Source: Photobacterium chitinilyticum (lineage in GTDB: Bacteria > Pseudomonadota > Gammaproteobacteria > Enterobacterales > Vibrionaceae). From it: a stretch of DNA of 64,000 nucleotides. Numbering within the stretch: the first letter of the stretch is position 1; each line of letters opens with the position of its first letter. The notes beneath the pieces are model-generated. The model was not told where the DNA came from. It did not search any database and saw only the letters and a list, made by a program, of their open reading frames with translations. Both the position numbers and the translations under genes were made by a program. This document shows, in pieces, positions 8,633 through 17,181 of the stretch. The stretch lies in contig NZ_RJLM01000001.1 of NCBI RefSeq assembly GCF_004104355.1, forward strand, positions 414,711-478,710, in the 5' to 3' direction.

Positions 8633-9795
8633 AGAGATTTTGCATGCTTGCCGCTGTCGTCAGTGTATCCGTTATGGCACAAGTTCCAGGTTTAGAGCCG
8701 GAGCAAGACTGGGACTTGAACGGTTATCTTAAATATATGGCTACAGCGACTTTTCCTGATGGTCAAAGCAGCAGTCTGGATCATCTTGTTCACCAACGAT
8801 TTAATTTTGAATATCGTTTCAACAGTGATGTCCGCTTTAATGTCGGGATGCGTAACCGTCTGTTGTTCGGTGATACCGCTGAAACTCCGGGGTTCGGTCA
8901 ACTGGTGGGTTTTGACCCTGGCTATATGGATTTGTCGACCAACTGGTTGGACAAAAGGGGTGTTGTCGGCACCACGCAGCTAGATCGCCTTTATCTTACG
9001 TGGCAGCATCAAGACTGGCAGTTGCAAACCGGCCGCTTTCGGGTTAACTGGGGAATGACAACCCTTTGGAATCCCAACGATATCTTTAACTCCTATTCTA
9101 TTTATGATTTTGATTACGAAGAACGATCCGGATCTGATGCTGTAATGATCAGCCGCAAGCTGGGTTTTGCCAGCACGGTAGACGTCATCTATAGCCCAAG
9201 CCAAGATAGTGAGCTTGAAAGCTATGCCGGTCGATATATGTTCAACCGACAAGGTTGGGATATGCAGTTATTGGTGGGCAAGTCAGGTCTGGATGATGTG
9301 ATAGGGGCAGGTTTTGCCGGGGATATACAAGGCGCAGGGATCCGCGGTGAAGTGAGCTGGTTCGATCCTGTTCGTGATGGATGGCAGGGGGAGAGTCTGG
9401 AATCGTCATCTGTCGCCAGCGTGGAAGCTGACTATAGCTTTGGCGGTAAACATAACTGGATGACACGGGGGGCGATACTCCATATCTCCAATCCGAAAGA
9501 GCCCCTAAATGCCTTGTTATTTCTCAACCTGCCGCTGACAGCCCGCACATTGAGTTTTACCAAACTGAGCTGGTATGCCGATGCCGGTTTTGATATTTCA
9601 TCGTTGAGTCGAATGACTTTCTCTGCCACCTATTACGATGATGGCTCGTTCTTTATCGGGGCGAACAATACTTATTCGTTGGCGGATGACTGGCAGATGC
9701 TGACTGTTATCCAGCGTTTTGACGGTAGCAGTGATAGCCTGTTCGGGCAAACGGCAAATACGCAGCTGTTCTGGCAGATGAGATGGAGCTTCTAG
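8629..9795 (+). CDS. Outer-membrane beta-barrel protein of the Lol-like module
   Basis: The 388-residue protein starts with a signal peptide (MKRF, then a hydrophobic stretch, likely cleavage near the AQ at 17-18). It continues as alternating aromatic beta-strands and ends in WQMRWSF; a terminal Phe is the BAM recognition signature of outer-membrane barrels. The GTG start overlaps the ATPase stop codon and has AGAGGAT at proper spacing. Similar proteins are annotated only as hypothetical, or loosely as alginate-export or DUF1302-like porins; I cannot name a family with certainty. Its place as the last gene suggests it is the outer-membrane end point of the transport route formed by the four upstream genes. 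Confidence 0.7.
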   Translation: MKRFCMLAAVVSVSVMAQVPGLEPEQDWDLNGYLKYMATATFPDGQSSSLDHLVHQRFNFEYRFNSDVRFNVGMRNRLLFGDTAETPGFGQLVGFDPGYMDLSTNWLDKRGVVGTTQLDRLYLTWQHQDWQLQTGRFRVNWGMTTLWNPNDIFNSYSIYDFDYEERSGSDAVMISRKLGFASTVDVIYSPSQDSELESYAGRYMFNRQGWDMQLLVGKSGLDDVIGAGFAGDIQGAGIRGEVSWFDPVRDGWQGESLESSSVASVEADYSFGGKHNWMTRGAILHISNPKEPLNALLFLNLPLTARTLSFTKLSWYADAGFDISSLSRMTFSATYYDDGSFFIGANNTYSLADDWQMLTVIQRFDGSSDSLFGQTANTQLFWQMRWSF

Positions 9796-9840
9796 GTATT
9801 AGTAACAAGGGGCAAGTGACTAGGAACGGGAAGTTGAGGT

Positions 9841-9872
9841 CGAGTAACGAGCTTTCAAGTGCTCGTTACTCG
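9841..9872. repeat. Perfect 12-bp inverted repeat between convergent genes
   Basis: CGAGTAACGAGC and GCTCGTTACTCG pair perfectly around an eight-base loop, between the barrel gene and the convergent CARF-nuclease gene. No T run follows on either strand, so it is not a textbook terminator, but it may act as a bidirectional transcript end or mRNA-stabilising structure. Confidence 0.6.
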
Positions 9873-9880
9873 TATGTAAC

Positions 9881-11047
9881 TTAGGCGATATTATGACTCT
9901 GACCACCGGCATCCCTGAGCCAGTTATGGAGATGGGTTTGTAGATCACCCAGCTGATCGGGGCCGATAATTGCCAGCCCCAGATCCTGAGCACGAACTAG
10001 GTCATGGTGACGCAGCGGACGGAAGCTAACCAGCATCGCCCGTGCTTGTAGGCCGCCAAGTAGATCACGCAGTGATTCCAGCTTGTATAAGGTGTCATCA
10101 CCGTCGTCACGCATGCCTTTGGTTTTGCACTCGATGATATGTAGCTTGTTATTCACCACAGTGGCAACATCTAGCTCGTTTCGAACTTCTCGTTCACCAA
10201 TCTTCCGGTAGACCTGTACACCCAGAGAATGATCTTGAATGGTGGGTAATTCATTCTGGATTGCACGTACTGTGCTGTGTACCAGATTCTCTAACCATTC
10301 ACCATTGGCAAAGCGACGGGCCTCTTCGTGCTTGAAGGTCAGGATGCCATTTCTGTAAGTCGCCAGACCGGTGTCATCCAAATCGGCCAGTAACATCCCG
10401 AGTTCTTTATAGCCTTGCTGTTTTTCACTCAGTGCGACGTCTAGCTTCTGCTCTTTGCGACAGGTCGTAGCGAGGTAGTTTAGGGTGGCAAGGCCAGGTC
10501 CCAGCTCCAGTGCTGAACTTGCCCAGCGTTGACCCAGTTCCCACAGTTGATCGTTTAATGTTTCCGGAACTGTCGTTTCTGGCAGCTCACAGCGAGCGCC
10601 GAAAATGGTCAAGTAGTCGGTTAGCTGAATCCTGTCCTCTACCTGCTGTTGCTCACGGTCTGTTGGATATAGCCAGCACATCTCGTCACTGAAAGGTTCT
10701 ATCACATAGATTGGCCAGTGGTAGGTGCGGAAAACTTCATAGGCAGAAAGCAGGCGGTGACGAAGGCCGCAGCTAGCGTTGAACCAAATTTCAGATTGCT
10801 GATCTTTGAGTTTGGCGGCAAGCTCATTAAGACGGCGGCGGATACAGGTGATATTGATGGAGTCTGGAATGGTAAAGAATTCGGCTTGAATATTACGCGG
10901 AGCCAGAATGGAGGCCAGACGGTCATACTGTTCCCGTTGTGATTCGGTGCCGATAAAAATCATGTTATCAGCAGGAATACCGTGGTCGAGTAAAGGGGTA
11001 ATCAGTCTTACAGGGTCCTGATCGATAATGCCAACGTGAGTAATCAT
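9881..11047 (-). CDS. Stand-alone CARF-domain nuclease, DUF1887 (Card1/Can2, VC1899-like)
   Basis: The 388-residue protein matches what I recall of Vibrio cholerae VC1899, a structurally solved DUF1887 protein. Residues 1-150 form the CARF (Rossmann-like) sensor domain with the conserved segment FNASCGLRHRLL. A linker winged-helix region follows. Residues from about 270 carry a PD-(D/E)XK nuclease core seen as NELDVATV followed by IIECKTKGM, with E306 and K308 catalytic. Relatives Card1 and Can2 are type III CRISPR effectors that cut nucleic acid when cyclic oligoadenylate binds the CARF domain. No CRISPR array, Cas10 or other cas gene lies in this window. The gene stands alone between two unrelated operons, so its activating ligand and role are open. 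Confidence 0.85.
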   Translation of the reverse strand: MITHVGIIDQDPVRLITPLLDHGIPADNMIFIGTESQREQYDRLASILAPRNIQAEFFTIPDSINITCIRRRLNELAAKLKDQQSEIWFNASCGLRHRLLSAYEVFRTYHWPIYVIEPFSDEMCWLYPTDREQQQVEDRIQLTDYLTIFGARCELPETTVPETLNDQLWELGQRWASSALELGPGLATLNYLATTCRKEQKLDVALSEKQQGYKELGMLLADLDDTGLATYRNGILTFKHEEARRFANGEWLENLVHSTVRAIQNELPTIQDHSLGVQVYRKIGEREVRNELDVATVVNNKLHIIECKTKGMRDDGDDTLYKLESLRDLLGGLQARAMLVSFRPLRHHDLVRAQDLGLAIIGPDQLGDLQTHLHNWLRDAGGQSHNIA

Positions 11048-11427
11048 AATTATCCTTATGCTTTTACTCGTGTGGGCATATTAAAAAGGAGGAAGCAAAA
11101 GAACAGGCCAACACGACTTTTAGCAATTTATAGCTTTAATGTTCAGTTCAATATCAAACTAAACAAATACTGTTCATTTGATATCAGATATGGGGACGGA
11201 ACATAATTAATTCAAGTAAATGCCGTCACAGTGTGCAATTTATCCGATTTTTCTTCAGGGAATGTCTGCTTACTGTAAGTATTTGTCATTAATCACTACT
11301 TTGTCATTTTTTCATTGTTTTGCTAGCTGAAAGTATATATTTGTCGCTAGCAGGAAGGATTTTTAGATGATGGCGAGGAAAATGATTGAAATCCTGAGCA
11401 TGTCAGTGACAATAGGGAGGATTGTAT
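11048..11427. other. AT-rich divergent intergenic region
   Basis: This divergent promoter region separates the reverse-strand CARF nuclease from treR. Apart from the direct and inverted repeats at 11141-11186 and two GCTAGC copies at 11322-11327 and 11346-11351, nothing codes convincingly. Confidence 0.5.
11141..11186. repeat. Imperfect direct repeat in the nuclease gene promoter region
   Basis: GTTCAGTTCAATATCA at 11141 recurs as GTTCATTTGATATCA at 11172, a 31-base period. Within it ATATCAAA (11151-11158) and TTTGATAT (11177-11184) form an 8-bp inverted repeat. The pair lies 94-140 bases upstream of the reverse-strand nuclease gene and could bind a regulator. Confidence 0.35.
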
Positions 11428-12387
11428 TTGCTTGTATTAATTATGACTCAGAAGCTCACTATTCTCGATATTGCAAAATTGTCCGGGGTTGGAAAATCCA
11501 CGGTATCCCGTGTTCTTACCAATGATCCCAAGGTAAAACCTGAAACCCGTGAAAAGGTTGAACAGGTGATCCGGGATTCAGGTTATGTGCCCTCCAAATC
11601 GGCACAGGCCATGCGAGGCGGTAGTGCCAAAGTGGTGGGGATCATTCTTTCTCGTCTGGACTCGCCATCGGAAAATAAGGCGGTAAGTGGGATCTTGGAA
11701 GTGATCTATCAGGCTGGCTATGATGCCGTGATCATGGAAAGCCAGTTTAGTACCGAGAAAACCAACGAGCATCTTGCGGTATTGCAAAAGCGCAATGTTG
11801 ACGGGGTGATTGTATTCGGCTTTTCTGGTTGTGATTTAACGGCGATAGAATCCCTCAAGCACAAAGCGGTCGTGATAGCTGTGGATACTGATAGGATTTC
11901 ATCGGTCGGTTATGACAACCACGGCATTATCGAGTTGGCGATGAATCACTTTTTGCACCAGGGCAAACGATTTGTCAGTTATGTCGGCGTAGATCCGAGT
12001 GATAAAACAACGGGCCTGATGCGTTTGAATGCTTACAAAGAGTGTTGTCAGCAAGCCGGCATCGAGCCTTGCTACCAGACGGGACAGCTTAGTCATGAGA
12101 GTGCCTATCAGCTGACTGATGATGTGGTGCAACCGGAAACCCAAGCTATTGTCTGTGCCAGTGATACCTTGGCAATGGGCGTAGCCAAGCGCCTTCAGGA
12201 ACTGGGGCGCAGTGATATCCAGGTTTCTGGTGTCGGTGCCACCGATCTTCTTTCCTTCATTTTCCCCAATACCTTCAGTATTGATCCGGGCTACTTCAAG
12301 GCGGGGCATGCCTCTGCTAACTTGTTGATCAAGCAGCTTTCCGGACAGCAGACAATAACCCATTTAACCCAACAGGCAAGTCTATAG
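11428..12387 (+). CDS. treR: Trehalose operon repressor, LacI family
   Basis: This repressor of trehalose uptake and use closely resembles E. coli TreR in length and sequence. The N-terminal LacI helix-turn-helix reads LTILDIAKLSGVGKSTVSRV, followed by the hinge (SAQAMRG) and a periplasmic-binding-protein-like core that in TreR senses trehalose-6-phosphate. The conserved MESQFS and NVDGVIVFGF segments are present. Start choice is ambiguous. AGGGAGG ends at 11420 and fits a TTG at 11428, whereas homology favours the ATG at 11443, which lacks a ribosome-binding site. The gene lies directly before treB, and two palindromes matching the known TreR operator lie between them. Confidence 0.9.
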   Translation: MLVLIMTQKLTILDIAKLSGVGKSTVSRVLTNDPKVKPETREKVEQVIRDSGYVPSKSAQAMRGGSAKVVGIILSRLDSPSENKAVSGILEVIYQAGYDAVIMESQFSTEKTNEHLAVLQKRNVDGVIVFGFSGCDLTAIESLKHKAVVIAVDTDRISSVGYDNHGIIELAMNHFLHQGKRFVSYVGVDPSDKTTGLMRLNAYKECCQQAGIEPCYQTGQLSHESAYQLTDDVVQPETQAIVCASDTLAMGVAKRLQELGRSDIQVSGVGATDLLSFIFPNTFSIDPGYFKAGHASANLLIKQLSGQQTITHLTQQASL

Positions 12388-12442
12388 CTAACAATCTACA
12401 CTCGTTTTATAGATGAGCTCCGTTTAATTAGTAACCTGAATG

Positions 12443-12458
12443 TGTGAACTGATTCACG
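12443..12458 (+). promoter_or_regulatory. CRP-cAMP site in the treB promoter
   Basis: TGTGA-ACTGAT-TCACG matches the CRP consensus in nine of ten core positions with exact spacing. It lies two bases ahead of the first TreR operator, so activation by CRP and repression by TreR would compete or combine here. Confidence 0.7.
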
Positions 12459-12459
12459 C

Positions 12460-12477
12460 AATGGGAATGTTCCCATT
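12460..12477 (+). promoter_or_regulatory. TreR operator 1
   Basis: AATGGGAA and TTCCCATT form a perfect 8-bp inverted repeat around TG. Its core resembles the GGGAACGTTCCC-type operator known for TreR. Confidence 0.75.
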
Positions 12478-12516
12478 TCAATTTTGAGTGGGGTTTGCCA
12501 TTATTTGTATCGAGCA

Positions 12517-12532
12517 GTGGGAACATTCCCAT
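12517..12532 (+). promoter_or_regulatory. TreR operator 2
   Basis: TGGGAACATTCCCA (12518-12531) is a second near-identical TreR palindrome, centred about 56 bases from the first and about 60 bases before the treB start. Two sites suggest cooperative binding or looping by the repressor. Confidence 0.75.
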
Positions 12533-12584
12533 TGCGGGATAACAATAACGACATTCCCTATCAAATATAAACATGGACATCGGC

Positions 12585-14015
12585 ATGAGTAAGATTAATC
12601 GACAGCAAATCGAGCGTCTGGTGGAACTAATCGGTGGCAGTGACAACATTGCCAGCGTTAGCCACTGTCTGACCCGACTGCGTTTTGTTCTTAGCGATAC
12701 TGACAAGGCTAACGTCAAGGCAATTGAAGAAATCCCAATGGTGAAGGGGTGTTTCACCAATGCGGGTCAATTTCAGGTAGTGATCGGTACGGAAGTAGAC
12801 GAGGTTTATAAAGCTTTAAATGAGATGACGGGTAGTGCCGGCGCCAGTAAGGAAGAGGCAAAAGTAGCCGCTCGACAGAATATGAGTTTGCTGGAGCGTG
12901 GAATTTCACATCTTGCCGAAATTTTTGTTCCTTTGCTGCCAGCAATTATTACCGGTGGTTTGATCCTCGGTTTCCGTAATGTCATCGGCGACATTCGGAT
13001 GTTTGACGGTCAGACACTGACCGAAATTAGCCAGTTTTGGGCCACAGTGCATTCTTTCCTGTGGTTGATTGGTGAAGCTATATTCTTCTTCTTGCCGGTT
13101 GGCGTCTGTTGGTCGACGGTGAAGAAGCTGGGCGGTACGCCAATTTTGGGTATCGTGCTGGGTGTTACTCTGGTATCACCGCAGTTAATGAATGCCTATC
13201 TCATCGGGCAGCAAGTGCCCGAAAGCTGGGACTTCGGCCTGTTCGTGATAGAAAAAGTCGGCTATCAGGCCCAGGTGATCCCAGCGATGTTGGCCGGTAT
13301 TGCGCTTGCACTGATTGAGACCAATCTGAAGCGTATTATTCCTGCTTATCTGTACTTGGTTATCGTACCGTTTGTTTCCATCATTCTGTCGGTGATCCTT
13401 GCTCATGCACTTATCGGCCCATTTGGTCGTATGCTGGGTGATGCTGTTGGTTATGCTGCGAAAGTTGCAATGACGGGTGACTTCGCGATTCTTGGCGCGA
13501 TGGTGTTCGGCTTCCTGTATGCACCACTGGTTATTACAGGTGTCCATCACACAACCAATGCGATTGACCTTCAGTTGATGCAAGACATGGGCGGCACGCC
13601 AATCTGGCCTCTGATTGCGCTGTCTAATATTGCTCAGGCATCAGCTGTTATCGGGATTATCTGGATCAGCAAGAAGAATAACGAGCGCGAGATATCGGTA
13701 CCGGCTGCAATCTCTGCCTATCTGGGTGTTACAGAGCCAGCGATGTACGGTATTAACCTCAAGTACAAGTTCCCAATGCTTAGCGCCATGATTGGTTCTG
13801 CCACTGCCGCTGCAATCTGTGGTAGCGCTGGAGTGATGGCAAATGGTATCGGGGTAGGCGGTCTGCCGGGCATCCTGTCTATCCAGCCACAGTACTGGAC
13901 AGCGTATCTGGTCGCCATGTTGGTAGCTGTGGTTGTACCCATTGCCCTGACTCTGATTATGTACAAGCGTGCACAGGCAAAAGGCGAAATCGAACAATCT
14001 CCTCAAACTGTTTAA
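12585..14015 (+). CDS. treB: PTS trehalose-specific EIIBC component
   Basis: This inner-membrane permease imports trehalose and phosphorylates it to trehalose-6-phosphate. The N-terminal EIIB domain carries the phosphorylated cysteine C28 in SHCLTRLRF, and the EIIC domain with about ten helices begins near residue 105. It includes the GVHHTTN substrate-loop motif typical of the glucose/sucrose/trehalose EIIC class. No EIIA domain is attached, so the general glucose EIIA presumably donates phosphate, as in E. coli. An upstream in-frame ATG at 12573 exists, but MSKINR at 12585 matches the known TreB N-terminus. treC follows and uses its product. Confidence 0.93.
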   Translation: MSKINRQQIERLVELIGGSDNIASVSHCLTRLRFVLSDTDKANVKAIEEIPMVKGCFTNAGQFQVVIGTEVDEVYKALNEMTGSAGASKEEAKVAARQNMSLLERGISHLAEIFVPLLPAIITGGLILGFRNVIGDIRMFDGQTLTEISQFWATVHSFLWLIGEAIFFFLPVGVCWSTVKKLGGTPILGIVLGVTLVSPQLMNAYLIGQQVPESWDFGLFVIEKVGYQAQVIPAMLAGIALALIETNLKRIIPAYLYLVIVPFVSIILSVILAHALIGPFGRMLGDAVGYAAKVAMTGDFAILGAMVFGFLYAPLVITGVHHTTNAIDLQLMQDMGGTPIWPLIALSNIAQASAVIGIIWISKKNNEREISVPAAISAYLGVTEPAMYGINLKYKFPMLSAMIGSATAAAICGSAGVMANGIGVGGLPGILSIQPQYWTAYLVAMLVAVVVPIALTLIMYKRAQAKGEIEQSPQTV

Positions 14016-14104
14016 TAGCAGTTATTCCTACCGAGTTAATTAACTGGCTGCTGGTATCGACCGGCAGCCACATCAAATTTCAATAAAAGATCAGGCTAGA
14101 TACG

Positions 14105-15781
14105 ATGAAAGAGCAATTTGAATGGTGGCGCACGGCGACTATTTACCAAATTTACCCTAAGAGCTTTTGTGACAGCGGAAGTCAGGGTACGGGTGATATT
14201 CAAGGGATTATCTCAAAGCTCGATTATCTGAAAACATTGGGTGTGGATGCAATTTGGCTTACGCCGGTTTACAGTTCGCCAATGATCGATAATGGCTACG
14301 ACATATCTGATTATTATAATATCAATCCTGACTTTGGCGCCATGGCAGATTTTGACAAGCTGCTTGAGCAAGCTCATCAGCGTGGTATTCGAATTGTGAT
14401 GGATATCGTGGTTAACCATACCTCGACTGAACATGCATGGTTCCAGTCGGCGTTGGGAGATAAAAACAGCCCTTATCGTGATTACTATATCTGGAAAGAT
14501 CCGGTTGATGGCGGCGCGCCGACTAACTGGCAGTCCAAATTTGGCGGCAATGCCTGGGAGCTTGATGAAGCGACGGGCCAGTATTACCTCCACCTGTTTG
14601 CCAAAGAACAAGCCGACCTGAACTGGGAAAACCCGCAGGTACGCCGGGAAGTGAAAGACGTGATTAGTTTCTGGGCAGAAAAAGGCGTTGATGGTTTCCG
14701 TCTGGATGTTATCAACCTGATTTCCAAGCAGCAGGACTTTTCTAATGACTGTCTGGGTGATGGCCGCCGCTTTTATACTGATGGCCCTCGGGTTCATGAA
14801 TACCTTCAGGAAATCAGTGACGAGGTGTTCCAAAAATACGGCTCGGTTACCGTCGGCGAAATGTCATCTACAACCCTGGAGCATTGCCAGCAATACTCGT
14901 CGGTTGACGGGAAAGAGCTGTCGATGGTGTTTAATTTCCATCACCTGAAAGTCGATTATTCAAATGGCGAAAAATGGACCAAGGCACCGTTTGATTTCCT
15001 TCAGCTAAAAGAGATTTTTAATCACTGGCAGCAAGGGCTCAATGGCAAAGGCTGGGGGGCACTGTTCTGGTGTAACCATGATCAGCCTCGGATTGTCAGC
15101 CGTCTGGGTAATGATCAGCAATACCGCGTCGAGTCGGCAAAAATGCTGGCAGCATCAGTTCATATGATGCAGGGCACGCCGTATGTATATCAGGGTGAAG
15201 AAATTGGCATGACCAACCCGGGCTATACATCAATTGAACAGTATCGTGATGTCGAGAGTACCAATATGTACGACATCATGGTGAATGAGCTCGGTGTGAG
15301 CAAACAGGATATGCTGGCAATTTTGGCCCAGAAATCCCGTGATAACTCTCGTACTCCAATGCAGTGGAATAGCAGCCAATACGCAGGTTTTTCGGCAGGT
15401 AAGCCGTGGCTGGATGTGGCCGGGAATTACCCTGAGATCAATGCGGAAAAAGCCGTCGCCGATGACAATTCTGTTTTCCATTTTTACCGCCGACTAATTG
15501 AACTGCGAAAGGAAATCGAAGTGATCACGACCGGTGATTACAGCGATATGATGCCGGAACATAAGAACATTTTCTGCTACAAGCGTGAGTCTCAGTCTCA
15601 GGTGCTGATCTGTATTAATAACTACTATGGCGAAGTGGTTGAGTGCTTCTTGCCTAAGTCCATAGACCTTGATCAGGGTGAATTTGTGCTGTCTAACTAT
15701 GCAGGCGTAACCGAGCAAAGTCCGTCACACTGTTTTGCTCTGCAACCTTATGAAACCCGAGTATTGCTGATCAATCGATGA
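14105..15781 (+). CDS. treC: Trehalose-6-phosphate hydrolase (alpha,alpha-phosphotrehalase)
   Basis: This cytoplasmic GH13 enzyme splits trehalose-6-phosphate into glucose and glucose-6-phosphate. The 558-residue protein has the standard GH13 motifs in order: DIVVNHTS near 100, the nucleophile Asp in DGFRLDVINL near 200, the acid/base Glu in VGEMSS near 251, and the transition-state Asp in CNHDQPR near 326. GH13 oligo-1,6-glucosidases look similar, but its place after the trehalose PTS gene settles the substrate. It is co-transcribed with treB, about 90 bases downstream. Confidence 0.93.
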   Translation: MKEQFEWWRTATIYQIYPKSFCDSGSQGTGDIQGIISKLDYLKTLGVDAIWLTPVYSSPMIDNGYDISDYYNINPDFGAMADFDKLLEQAHQRGIRIVMDIVVNHTSTEHAWFQSALGDKNSPYRDYYIWKDPVDGGAPTNWQSKFGGNAWELDEATGQYYLHLFAKEQADLNWENPQVRREVKDVISFWAEKGVDGFRLDVINLISKQQDFSNDCLGDGRRFYTDGPRVHEYLQEISDEVFQKYGSVTVGEMSSTTLEHCQQYSSVDGKELSMVFNFHHLKVDYSNGEKWTKAPFDFLQLKEIFNHWQQGLNGKGWGALFWCNHDQPRIVSRLGNDQQYRVESAKMLAASVHMMQGTPYVYQGEEIGMTNPGYTSIEQYRDVESTNMYDIMVNELGVSKQDMLAILAQKSRDNSRTPMQWNSSQYAGFSAGKPWLDVAGNYPEINAEKAVADDNSVFHFYRRLIELRKEIEVITTGDYSDMMPEHKNIFCYKRESQSQVLICINNYYGEVVECFLPKSIDLDQGEFVLSNYAGVTEQSPSHCFALQPYETRVLLINR

Positions 15782-15813
15782 TAGCAGCAAGCAGTGTCGA
15801 CAGGGATTAGGTA

Positions 15814-16440
15814 ATGAATGCTGAAGCAATGACTTGGCTTAATAAGCCAAAACAATTTTTGGTGGAAAGCGGCGAGCTGACAATCGTCACCGAACCGGAA
15901 ACGGACTTTTGGCAGCGTAGCTATTATGGTTTTCAGAATGAAAATGCCCCGGCACTGCTGGATACTATCGATGAAAACTTTACCCTGTCGGTAAGGGTAC
16001 GTTGTGCTTATAAAGCCCGCTTGGATCAGGCGGGGATAGTTATTTACCTCAACAAGGATAACTGGTTCAAGGCATCGGTTGAGTATGAAAATCCACATTT
16101 GGCGAGGCTTAGTAGTGTTGTTACCAACTTCGGTTATTCAGACTGGGCGAGTACGGATATTGCCTCTATCAGTGAAGTTTGGTTTCGGCTCAGTCGCCGG
16201 GGGCCGGATTTCCTGATTGAATCTTCGGTAGATGGCAAACACTATAGCGAGATGCGAGTATTTCACCTCCATTTGCTGGGGGAAACGACTCGGGAAATGG
16301 GGCGGGTGGATCCCCCGCCACCGGCCTCATCGCCTGTCAGTGTCGGCTATTATGCGTGTAGTCCGCTCGATTCAAGTTTTGAAGCTCGGTTTGATGAGGT
16401 TCAATTGGGGCTATGCAGTTGGACTGCTCCTAAGATGTGA
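15814..16440 (+). CDS. DUF1349 concanavalin-like protein in the trehalose operon
   Basis: The 208-residue protein has no signal peptide or membrane segment. It has the DUF1349 pattern (concanavalin A-like lectin/glucanase fold, sometimes labelled regulation of enolase 1). Markers include the DFWQRSYYGF segment, DQAGIVIYLNKDNWFKASVEYE near residues 70-90, and a C-terminal VGYYACSP strand. Such proteins are thought to bind or cleave carbohydrate, but no reaction is known to me. It follows treC by 33 bases and ends before a strong terminator, so it belongs to the tre operon. It could be an accessory sugar-binding protein or a mutarotase-like helper; this is inference. Confidence 0.75.
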   Translation: MNAEAMTWLNKPKQFLVESGELTIVTEPETDFWQRSYYGFQNENAPALLDTIDENFTLSVRVRCAYKARLDQAGIVIYLNKDNWFKASVEYENPHLARLSSVVTNFGYSDWASTDIASISEVWFRLSRRGPDFLIESSVDGKHYSEMRVFHLHLLGETTREMGRVDPPPPASSPVSVGYYACSPLDSSFEARFDEVQLGLCSWTAPKM

Positions 16441-16478
16441 TCGCTGTATAAACAGTCTGCATAAAAAACGGTAAAACA

Positions 16479-16505
16479 AAAAAGAGCGCCATCGGCGCTC
16501 TTTTT
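16479..16505. terminator. Bidirectional terminator between the tre operon and lysE-type gene
   Basis: AAAGAGCGCC and GGCGCTCTTT pair around a three-base loop. T runs on both strands serve the two convergent genes. Confidence 0.9.
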
Positions 16506-16542
16506 GATCTAATTAGGTGTTCTTTTTATAAGAGAGTATTGG

Positions 16543-17181
16543 CTAGGGTGTCGGAAGTTGTGAGGCCAACAGCCAGATAGCCAAGACAAAGAATACCAAT
16601 CCCATGAATTTATGCTGGTTGGTTCTGAACTTTTCGTTTTTCAATAAAGGCTGTCCCAAGCTACCGACCATAGTAACCAAAAATAGGTTAAACAGTAGCC
16701 CGAGTACATTCAGCAGCAGGCCGAGTACCAGCATTTGTTCACCCGACGAGGCAGTAGCCTGAGTCGAGACAAACTGCGGCAAGAAAAGGACGAAGAAAAT
16801 GAGTGCCTTGGGGTTTAGTAAGTTACTGATCACTGCACGGCGATACAATGTTTTTGCCAGACCTGACGCCTGCTCGACATCCGGTGCATCTGCCGGGCTG
16901 GTGCGCATGCAATCCCAACCCATCTTCAGTAGGTAAGCGCCACCTAGCAGGCGAAGAACCTGTAGCGCGATTGGGTTCATGGCTATAAGGGCCGAAACAC
17001 CCATTGCAGCAAGAATGGTCAGTACCACACCAGAGGTTGCATTGCCTAGGCTGGCGAATACGCCCACTTTTTTGCCGTAGCTCAGGCTAGAGCTGGCAAT
17101 CAATAACATATCCGGCCCGGGGATCAGTAACAGGGCAATGACCGCTGTCAGGTATACCGGTAATACGGTGAAATCTATCAT
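16543..17181 (-). CDS. LysE/RhtB family amino acid exporter
   Basis: This inner-membrane protein of about 212 residues has five or six predicted helices and the family signature LLLIPGPDMLLIASSSL near the N-terminus, plus GVFASLGNATSGV. RhtB-family members export amino acids such as homoserine, threonine or leucine; the substrate is not deducible here. The ATG at 17181 is preferred over a TTG two codons upstream. It is a monocistronic gene convergent with the tre operon, sharing its terminator. Confidence 0.85.
   Translation of the reverse strand: MIDFTVLPVYLTAVIALLLIPGPDMLLIASSSLSYGKKVGVFASLGNATSGVVLTILAAMGVSALIAMNPIALQVLRLLGGAYLLKMGWDCMRTSPADAPDVEQASGLAKTLYRRAVISNLLNPKALIFFVLFLPQFVSTQATASSGEQMLVLGLLLNVLGLLFNLFLVTMVGSLGQPLLKNEKFRTNQHKFMGLVFFVLAIWLLASQLPTP

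Noticed and set aside
9881-11427. CRISPR array or cas genes beside the CARF nuclease
   Set aside because: No regularly spaced direct repeats or cas-like frames are present on either side; the 31-base repeat pair occurs only twice and the spacing does not continue.
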